A stretch of DNA of 30,479 nt, from assembly GCA_000969725.1 (NCBI GenBank), contig JXSR01S016154.1; one strand, 5' to 3'. This stretch comes from Ophiothrix spiculata. Taxonomy: Eukaryota > Echinodermata > Ophiuroidea > Amphilepidida > Ophiotrichidae. Made by a program: the position numbers and the translations under genes. Below, in pieces: positions 23,242-30,479 of the stretch. The notes under the pieces are model-generated. The model was not told the DNA's origin, did no database searches, and was given only the letters and a program-made list of their open reading frames with translations. Numbering within the stretch: position 1 is the stretch's first letter; every line of letters begins with the position of its first letter.

Positions 23242-23656
23242 TAACCAAGATGATATTTAAAAGTCTTCTAAGATGTATTTGATATGATTGTATATTTCAA
23301 TTAATGCAACTCTTTATGAATTTCAGTTGACCTTTTGTGTTATTTCGGCTTATTTTCACGAGGAGAGTTTCAGTATATTGGTGATTTTTTTATTAATTAC
23401 ATTCGTTAACAGCATGTTGAGATTTAAACTTTGCTTGACTTTAGAGAGTAATGGGTTTTTATTTAGTTGAATCTAGAACTGTATAAATCAAGATCAATTT
23501 CATTTACTTTTTCCTTGCATGAAAAACAAAGTCGTAAATGACTTGCTTTTAATTCCCAGGCCGAAGAATGCTTAACAAAAGGTTTGATTCGTGTCTCATA
23601 GACGCCAATTCAAATTCATGTACAATCTCTATGCAACATAGCTTTAAACCTAAATT
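23242..23656. other. Spacer between D repeats
   Basis: About 415 bases of AT-rich DNA without a counterpart elsewhere in the window. The open frame at 23288-23470 starts at TTG and has no recognisable features. Confidence 0.45.
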
Positions 23657-24062
23657 GTGTTTACCACTATTCGTGTTATTTCCGTATTTTTCTTTTTTAC
23701 CAACGCAATTCATATTGCTGAATGTAATGTTCCCAGAATATCCCAGAACACTTTTTCCTGTGTTATTTCTTCTACACTTACTTTCATCAGGGAAGTTATT
23801 TGGTCTAACTGATTGAACATAAAGATTGGAATAGCTTATTTGTGTATGTTTTCTGATAAACGTATGTCTCTTATTTCAGAAGTACAACTTACCTTGCGTT
23901 AAAAGCGTGACATATACCGTTTTTACAACAACAAAAAACCTTATCCAGGTTTTTTTTTTCAAATCTGTTTTAGGTAATTTATATAACATACTGTACATAA
24001 TAACAAAACCGAGTCCAATTTAATGTTTTTCTTTTAAATAAAGTTTCATATCTAAACCTAAA
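23657..24062 (+). repeat. Tandem repeat D, copy 2
   Basis: Copy of 22873-23241, offset by 784 bases. The 228-base core (23657-23884) is nearly identical, then diverges, with an insertion containing a T run near 23948, before rejoining at TTTTAGGTAATTTATAT. The 82-codon frame at 23568-23816 overlaps the core but the equivalent frame in copy 1 is not open over the same length. Confidence 0.88.
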
Positions 24063-24090
24063 CCAAGCAGCGTTATATGCATTCTATATT

Positions 24091-24465
24091 TTGTTGAAGT
24101 CTGATCTGTTGACAAGAGACAGATATTCCGGAAAGAGACTTTCCTGGTAAATTCTTAGTATCTTGGGAGTAATAAGGCGACACAAAATAGCCACATAATT
24201 TTGATTCTTCCTTTGAGAAATCCTTTCAACACTTTATGGGTGGAGATACTGTAAGGATATAAGTGAAAATGACAAAAGTTTAAATCTTCAGAAATAAGTC
24301 AGATTAGTATGTGACAACATGTATGGATGCGTAAGAGCGGAATATACATGTCAGTTAAGCCGTTTACATGTTGTCGCAAACAATCGGACATTAAACATCG
24401 ACATTTTTGTCTCTTTATGTTTACCTCCACCTATAACTGGTGCCCCAAGTGTTAAAAGAAACTAA
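24091..24465. mobile_element. Decayed palindromic element at left edge of second large copy
   Basis: A left arm (24091-24323) and a shorter right arm (24365-24465) face each other around a loop; the inner ends pair as TGACAACATGTA against TACATGTTGTCGC, and further out GGGTGGAG pairs with CTCCACC-type sequence before CCCCAAGTGTT. The left arm is the reverse complement of 11022-11220 and the right arm the direct match of its first part. Copy 1 keeps one full arm and has lost the other; copy 2 keeps a full left arm and a truncated right arm. Confidence 0.6.
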
Positions 24466-25597
24466 CTATAGAAACTAACAAAAACCGAAGAGTTTAACAG
24501 ACATACTTTAGCAGAAAATAAGATTTATCGGTAAAGACAAAAATTGGAGGTATCTTAAGTTGTTAACATGGCAGAGTCACGTAAATGTAACATGTGTTAT
24601 GATCATCGTAAGTACAGGAGAACACAATGCGTCCAATTGATTGGTGAAAGTGTAATACATTGCAATATGTTATTTTATGCCATGAACAGAAGGAAAATAC
24701 TTTGCTTTGAAAAAATAATTCTCACTACATTTTGAAGATATTTTACTTCTTGAATATAAATTCAACTTTATCATTAGTTAATTGATTCTAATATACGTAT
24801 TATCTACTTAGATCAACGATAGATAAAATTTGGCTATATAATAGGGAAAAATGACAAGAGAATTAGTTTGTGTGTTTTTCTTTTACGTGTAGACCTGTCA
24901 AACAATAGGGCATAAGTGACAAGAGGAAAGAAAACTTCTTCTTTTTTTCCTTTCAATAGTACGAAAAATTACTAAAAGTAAACTCACAAGAAATGGAAAA
25001 GATAACAAAACAACTTAATGTATAAAAATTGGTTACTCCCTAGATAGATAAAATAACTCGAAGTAAAAGTAAGAACATTCGTGATCAAATTTGCTATGTA
25101 TGTTGTAGCAAACATTGAGATGATTTCGACATGATCTCAAGGAGTTTTCACATTACTAAGATTCTAAACAAATCATTGAGTCAACGAGATTAACAGATAG
25201 AAAACAAGACAGCGGCTGACAGGCTATTGAACCCTTCCCAGTATGGCAATGATACGAGATAAAGTGGAAAATTGAAAGATTGGACACATGGGTAGAACAT
25301 GCATAGCAGAATGATGTATTAGTCATTGTTATGGTTTTGTCAAATACTACAATTATGTAGTATTACTAATATCAGATATGCAAAACATAAAACAAACAAT
25401 TGCTGAGTATCATCTTGAATTAAACCTAACAAACATAACGATAAAAGGTTTAACAACATGGAAACAGGCGGAATTGGTCAATTTTTATGTATCGAATAGG
25501 CAACAAAATGTGAATGATTCGTTTTGTAAAAACTAAAGTTTTTACAAATCGGTGATCCTGATTGCATCAATACATGCAAATTCCAAACGAATACTTA
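24466..25597 (+). repeat. Block A, second copy
   Basis: Direct repeat of 12041-13171, starting at ACTATAGAAACTAAC and ending at CAAATTCCAAACGAATACTTA. It has many small insertions and deletions relative to copy 1. The 800 bases that in copy 1 hold the MITE at 11361-11916 are absent here, so that MITE's empty site cannot be checked from this copy. Confidence 0.85.
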
Positions 25598-25820
25598 GGG
25601 TTGGTTCAAAGTTTTAGGCAGACAGAATATTCTATGCAACAACTATCCGTGTTTAAATTATTTCCCCTTATACCCTAATGCACCTTGGGATTATAACGGG
25701 GATTTGATGACATCGTGTAGAATACTTTTTTATTTGCCACCGTGTCGAATATTCTATCATGATATAGTCGTTATTACATAGATAAGCGTGAGATTTTATT
25801 GAATAACGAATAAATATTGC
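25598..25820. mobile_element. Copy-2-specific insertion of ~220 bp
   Basis: In copy 1, GAATACTTA runs within a few bases into GAATATTGATTTTAAATCATC (13151-13185); here about 220 bases intervene. The insert contains three related strings (CAGAATATTCTATG, GTAGAATAC, GTCGAATATTCTATC) but I could not find terminal inverted repeats or a clean duplication. It could be an insertion here or a deletion in copy 1. Confidence 0.5.
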
Positions 25821-26645
25821 ACGAATATTGATTTTAAATCATCTTTGAACATAATAGACCTTGTATCAATAACGTGGGAGGCAATAGATTTCCAAAGTAC
25901 TCTTAATGAGTTTTTGAAAGTTCGCCTCCAAGAGGTTTTTTCTTCTCCCACTATGTCCCAGTAAGGTAGAACCAACAGTCAAAAAGTCTTCCGTTACCTA
26001 AATTAATATTACTTTTGAATGTTTAGATTAAACTTTTAATTTCATTTATATAATATAAATCACCGGTATATAGGGGGTAATCCCTATTTCCTCAGGGTTA
26101 TCCGCGACTTCCGATGTCCCTTGGTGGTTTGGGCATGATAAAAAAAGGTTTGTCCCAATGCTCACGAGTTTCTTGAAAGTTAATGCAGAATGCGATTTTA
26201 TTTTTATTTTTATGTTTATTCCCTTAAGGTTTATTGCGGTATGTCAGCAGTGAAATTATAAGTTTAGAGCTTCATATGTTGACATTTTTCAAAGACTACG
26301 CATACATTATTCAGCATAAATATAGCATAATAACAGATGAAGATGTAAATTCATTTTAATCACTAAAACGTACTGATACTTAAAATAACAGTGGTTAATT
26401 GAAATTGAAATAAAATATATAGCCTGTTCCATTTATGAATCACAGAAACAATTAAATCAAGAGGAAATATGGAAATGGAGACTGCGTGATCATTGATATT
26501 TATCATGAACTTTTACTCATTGCAGGTGACATTGTTTAAATTAGCTGTATATTCAGCATTTGCATTAGCCAAAGAAAACACAGTTTATCACTATCGTGAT
26601 TAAGATGTTATAAATATCTTAAAGGAATGGGATATAAAGCAAGTA
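25821..26645 (+). repeat. Block B, third copy
   Basis: Aligns with both tandem B copies of the first block, but lacks about 370 bases (equivalent of 13575-13940), joining CATACATTATT directly to CAGCATAAATATAGC. It retains the TCTTAATGAGTTTTTG region like copy 2. The site of the MITE at 14262 reads GATATAAAGCAAG here, unoccupied. Confidence 0.82.
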
Positions 26646-26980
26646 TAACATGTCATAGACATTAAAATTTATATTTGTGATTCGCTCAAGTAGTCAATAT
26701 ATGAGCATCGTGTCCTGCCTGATCATATATTAGCTATTTTATTCTACAGCTATTGATTTTAAAAACAGCGAATAATCATTAGATTTCTAGATTTAAGACA
26801 AATCAAATGAATATGCATGTTTGAAGGTCCGTCTTCATATTTTTGAAATGTATTTTCCACAAAGTTCAACTTTTTAACTCAATATAGTTTAGAAAATATA
26901 CATTAAATAAGAGTTTTGTTGCCACTCTTATAATAGATGTGTTTGCTTTTTGTATTAAAGAAATGAAGTACACTTATCAA

Positions 26981-27323
26981 AGGTGTAGGTTCCGATCACA
27001 TTCTCATCCCAGGGCTCAACCGGAAGTATTGCATTTTTTGATGTCAAATGGAAGCTCATATTTTTTTGATTGTAAATCCAAAATTTAACTTCCAAATTCC
27101 AAATAGTTTTTGAGATATAGGAAAAAGTGTAAAGTTAATTGGTATTTACAATTTCTTATGTATTTTCATAACAGCCTCATCCCCAGGGTTGCATACTTTG
27201 TTTTGCCTCTGAAGAGTAAACAAGAAGAAAACTGAGGGTGAAACCACCCCAAAGGCATTACAGAGGTCAAGGTCAATCAGTTGAAAGTAGATTATACACA
27301 TGTTAAAATAGGAACCTACACCT
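26981..27323. mobile_element. TTAA-type MITE (343 bp), copy 2 only
   Basis: Ends AGGTGTAGGTTCC and, in reverse complement on the right, AGGTGTAGGTTCC: perfect 13-bp inverted repeats, extended by A/T on both sides. The right flank is TTAA (27324-27327) and the left TCAA (26977-26980), a one-base change. The first copy shows the unoccupied site CTTATTAAATAACAAAAACCG at 16450-16470. The interior has no coding frame. Termini differ from the other TTAA elements in this window, so it is a separate family. Confidence 0.88.
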
Positions 27324-27578
27324 TTAATAAAAAACCGATTTCATAAATATTGATTTTTCCATTTGTTTCAGTAAATCTAACTGATGCTAAAAGTTATTGT
27401 TCGTTGCGAAATGTTCCAAAGTAAATTTCATAGTTTTTCATCAGTGCCATGAAATAATAAAAATGTTTTCTTGCCTTGAAAATAGAAAATATTTGTCTGT
27501 TTCAAAATTCTTCATCATAAACCGCACTTCAATTCTTCGTTTCTCTAACACATAAAACGGAAACATAATTATTCAATT

Positions 27579-27626
27579 GTATGTATGTATGTATGTATGT
27601 ATGTATGTATGTATGTATGTATGTAT
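27579..27626. repeat. (GTAT)12 microsatellite
   Basis: Twelve uninterrupted tetranucleotide units between AATTATTCAATT and TCAGCGG. The equivalent position in the first copy (about 16697-16702) has no array, so the expansion followed the duplication. An open frame through it (27581-27892) simply translates the array. Confidence 0.95.
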
Positions 27627-28232
27627 TCAGCGGTTTTAGAGAAATGAGGCCATTTGAAAGATTCTGTAAAGTTTCTCTGCATGCCATGACATTCTTGATC
27701 ATGCAGTGTGTTTTTTGTCTGTACCAGAAATTAATTATTTTACAATGTCAAGCTTCGCTGTGGATCACACGAGTCCACCGAACAGTGCAGATATTTTATG
27801 AAGCCGAACTTTTATCAGTATGCAACAAATTTATAATCATTAAGGTAATGTATAGATATTATATTTTAAAAGATGTTGAGACACAGTCATAAATTTTGCA
27901 ACCATATTATTGTAATAAAAACGGAGATCGATTTTGTAATAATCTTCAAAAATGTGATTACAAGTTGAAAAAGTCTATTGATTTCCAGTTACCTCCGTAT
28001 CTATTCTACCAAATAAGGTTATAAGATAAAACCGAATTAAATCAAAACCTAGATTCCATTTTAGATATTCAGGAAATATGCCAAAATTGACTCATGCTGC
28101 TTGAACCCATCACTATCAATCACTGGCACCTTCTCTAGTTAAATACAGGACTTGATTGACTTCCATTAATTACGGAAGGATGACGTGAATATTTTAGAGT
28201 GACAAATATTTATCAGTGTGGCTACCTCTTAA

Positions 28233-28409
28233 GGTCATATTCCTTTTATCCGTTTGCGGTGCGGTTGCGGTGCGTTTTGAACTGTAAGGGTACTGGTCCG
28301 TATGAATTAAAGCACATGGTATCAGGTCGAAGTTGGGATTGAATATCACTATTGATATTGCGCAAAACGCACCGCAACTGCACTGCAAACGGATAAAGAG
28401 AATCTGGCC
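28233..28409. mobile_element. Older TIR element, second copy (177 bp)
   Basis: Orthologous to 18612-18796: the TIRs contain TATCCGTTTGCGGTGCGG on the left and its near complement ending GCAAACGGATA on the right; the left flank is TTAA and the right flank TTTA. Here the left TTAA adjoins ordinary block C sequence, whereas in the first copy it adjoins a younger MITE. Confidence 0.82.
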
Positions 28410-29493
28410 TTTAGAACATTTTAAATCTTACAATACAATGGGGCAATTAAAGCATTAGAAACATTATCAAAAATCATGACCGAAAGGTGACAGTATGGAG
28501 AATTTAAGTAAGTTAAGTAAGAAACTCAAAACTTGGAAATGTCCCACTATTCCGATAATTTGTAAGAGTAAATCGCACATAATTATTAATCATATGAATA
28601 TGTCACGTGTCAAAATTGTAAAAAAAAACACATTTTTTATAATAAATAAAACTTACCTTTCACATGTTTCAAGATATATCAGATTTCACGCAATAGTAAC
28701 GCATTGAAGATGTTTATCTGCAATGCATCATTGTTTTAGCTCCTGCGAACCTTAGAATTTGTACTCATCACTACAGAGCACATTCAGCACAGACTTGAAT
28801 CTGACAGGAATATACCGGTACACCATTCTTACGAATCCAGGTTGGTGAAAAATCATTCTATTAGATATTCTCCTTTATTCAGAAAGTGCCAGCACGTACG
28901 ATTCCGTCGGAAATATGCCTGTGTAGCATTATGGTGCTTGTTTTTGACTTTGCAGTAGATGTTTATCCATCAAAACAAGCCATCCTGTGAACTATTTGAA
29001 ACTGTTTGAACTCGACGGGCTGCTTGTGTAAATGGAACTATAGAACAGGAATGAAACCGATTCCCAGTTGGAAAGGTGGCGCGCAATGGGTGATGAGTAA
29101 AAACAAGTGAAAGAAAACACTCGTACTTGGAAGGCTTATTTACCTTTGGGTATTCAATTTTATCATTAATGTTGAAACAAGAGTTTATTTCTAGAAGTGA
29201 CTTTTTGCGAAGAAGATGTAGTGAAGTTGTTAAAATATTGACCAAATATTGACATTCTGTGCCAAACTGTGTGTTAATGCTACAAGGTACTCATAAGCAG
29301 TTTTTATTTTAGTACGTTCTTAAAAGTGCTTACTTGTGTAGCACAAATGACCTTAAAGTAAATCTTAAAGAGATTTTCAATATTCATAGGCATAGATTTT
29401 AACCGAATTTGAAGCAATAACAATTAATCAGATTCGTACTTTTTAAGATATCTAATGTACTGTGGAAAGATTAAGTTAAGTTGAAAGTCTGGT

Positions 29494-29570
29494 GATGAGT
29501 AAAAACAAGTGAATGTTATTAAATGCTACAAGGTACTCATAAGCAGTTTTTGTTTTTTGTACGTTCTTAA
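29494..29570 (+). repeat. Local partial duplication of block C end
   Basis: Reads GATGAGTAAAAACAAGTGAA (as at 29091-29110) joined to TTAAATGCTACAAGG...GTACGTTCTTAA (as at 29273-29323). About 160 bases between those two pieces are missing. It is therefore a second, internally deleted copy of sequence lying ~240-400 bases upstream. Confidence 0.8.
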
Positions 29571-30247
29571 GGGGGGGGTCCACTCTAACCATATTTGGAA
29601 ATTTGTTTAGTTTAGGAAAATTGAGATATTGGCACAAAGAAAACTACAGAATCTCTACTTTATAATGCTTTTTATTTGAGTTAAAACGGACATTCGGTTC
29701 CGAAGTTATGGCATTTTTAAGAACGGAAGTCGCAAATTTCTGGACGATTTTCCTAGACATTTGTATACAGAAGACGCTCACCCTGTATTTTTTGTAGGAT
29801 TTTCCTTTTAAGTAAATTTTAATGAAATAATTACATTTTCCTATGAAATAAATCAATTATCTTATCAAGATAATGCATTGCGAATAATATGCAACCAAGA
29901 TTTCGGAGTTTGTCGTTTTTTTATATATTTCTTTATTTTATCTCACCCGGCTATATTTAAACCTGCTATTTTTAAAAAATCTTTGACTCCGCTAAATTGA
30001 ATCCGATTTTCACCAAAATGGGTTTAAAATGTGTGTAAATTTATTATCTTTAATAATCTTATAGTTTCTTATAACCTAAGCATCAATTAATATTTTTTTC
30101 CAGGTTTTCTTTTTTGTTAATGTTCGAAGGCCTATATCTCAAAAGTAGAAAAAGCGCAAACCTGCAAATTATGAACGGTCATAACTCAAAAACGAAATGT
30201 CGGATTTGTATGAAATTTGGAACACATATAGAAAAGACAAAGACGAA

Positions 30248-30379
30248 GGGCAGTATGAAGCCGGTGGTTTTTTTTTTTGAAAAAAAGGTTCCAGTTTTGA
30301 ATTATAAAGCTAAATTACCTGATTGGTCGATTATTTGTTGCCATGGCAACGATATAAACAATCCGGCTTCATACTGCCC
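30248..30379. repeat. 132-bp inverted-repeat unit with perfect 17-bp ends
   Basis: GGGCAGTATGAAGCCGG at 30248-30264 is an exact reverse complement of 30363-30379. The 98 bases between hold a T run followed by an A run (GGTTTT...GAAAAAAAGG) and the X-box palindrome. It looks like a small MITE or structured unit; no target-site duplication is evident. Confidence 0.8.
30337..30350. promoter_or_regulatory. Perfect RFX X-box palindrome
   Basis: GTTGCCATGGCAAC fits the RFX consensus GTNRCC-N2-RGYAAC at every position and is fully palindromic. RFX factors bind such sites in metazoan cilia-gene promoters. An inverted CCAAT (ATTGG, 30322-30326) lies 11 bases upstream and a further CCAAT lies downstream at 30463. 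Its function here is unproven, since no gene start is visible and the site is inside an inverted-repeat unit. Confidence 0.4.
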
Positions 30380-30461
30380 TGCGTATTATAGTCATACACC
30401 ATCATACCAAACATGAACTTTATTGGACTTTTCGTTCTTGAGTTACCTCCGTTTAAGTGTT

Positions 30462-30472
30462 TAGCCAATCAG
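30462..30472 (+). promoter_or_regulatory. CCAAT box (NF-Y type)
   Basis: TAGCCAATCAG matches the extended NF-Y consensus (RRCCAATSR-like) with the usual flanks. It is seven bases from the window end, so whether it belongs to a promoter reading rightward cannot be seen. Confidence 0.25.
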
Positions 30473-30479
30473 AGGCCCT

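Larger units (their letters stand above)
26646..29493 (+). repeat. Block C, second copy
   Basis: Direct repeat of 16062-19816, ending sharply after AAGTCTGGT. Compared with the first copy it lacks the 45-bp doubling, the foldback element and the MITE at 18282, and it carries its own MITE (26981-27323) and microsatellite (27579-27626). The final part (about 28890-29493) is the most conserved; over 276 bases (28970-29245) I count about eight differences. Confidence 0.88.
29571..30479. mobile_element. Probable TTAA element, left end only
   Basis: Sequence matching block C stops exactly at TTAA (29567-29570), and foreign sequence starts GGGGGGGGTCCACTC. The parent sequence (29314-29326) and the first copy both continue from this TTAA without interruption, so they act as empty sites. 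The right end is not in the window or not recognised. The contents include an inverted-repeat pair (30248-30379) and an X-box palindrome. Open frames 29644-29856 and 30114-30416 have no recognisable domain. It could instead be the junction of the duplication with unrelated flanking DNA. Confidence 0.5.

Noticed and set aside
27581-27892. 103-codon frame starting with repeated Met-Tyr-Val-Cys
   Set aside because: The repeated peptide is a translation of the GTAT microsatellite and the rest is block C repeat.
30114-30416. 100-codon plus frame near the right edge
   Set aside because: It runs through a poly-T/poly-A segment and an inverted-repeat unit, with no recognisable domain; the apparent frame is best explained by chance.

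Overview
This is a gene-poor, AT-rich stretch of an animal nuclear genome. Evidence for that is a single well-supported coding exon ending in a textbook GT splice donor, the absence of any long uninterrupted gene, abundant small inverted-repeat transposons and short microsatellites. I favour a marine invertebrate bilaterian (mollusc, hemichordate or similar), but nothing here fixes the species.

The left part (1-4863) carries the start of one gene on the minus strand. A 196-codon first coding exon (4830 down to 4243) encodes a type II membrane anchor and a stem resembling the N-terminus of a polypeptide N-acetylgalactosaminyltransferase (GALNT). Its catalytic exons must lie beyond the left edge, so 1-4242 is read as its first intron. 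That intron holds a TIR element of about 1 kb and a near-perfect 58-bp palindrome. From 4864 to about 11,020 there is upstream intergenic DNA, with one weak candidate for a secreted-protein exon at 9791.

The right two thirds (11,022-30,479) is a mosaic of an old duplication. A block I call A-B-C occurs at 11,022-19,816 and again in the same orientation at 24,385-29,493. B is additionally tandemly repeated in the first copy, and an inverted partial copy sits between the two (21,655-22,780). A second tandem repeat (D) lies at 22,873-24,062. Because the copies are alignable, the younger insertions can be dated relative to the duplication from paralogous empty sites. These show at least three unrelated short elements inserted at TTAA, with a fourth probable at 29,567, and a foldback element of about 970 bp inserted at TTA. 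An older TIR element is shared by both copies. No autonomous transposase was recognised, so these elements would need enzymes supplied from elsewhere.

I found no CRISPR array, operon, rRNA or tRNA, and nothing I can call a new multi-gene system. The most interesting content is the transposon archaeology, the two palindromes and the uneven divergence between duplicate blocks.
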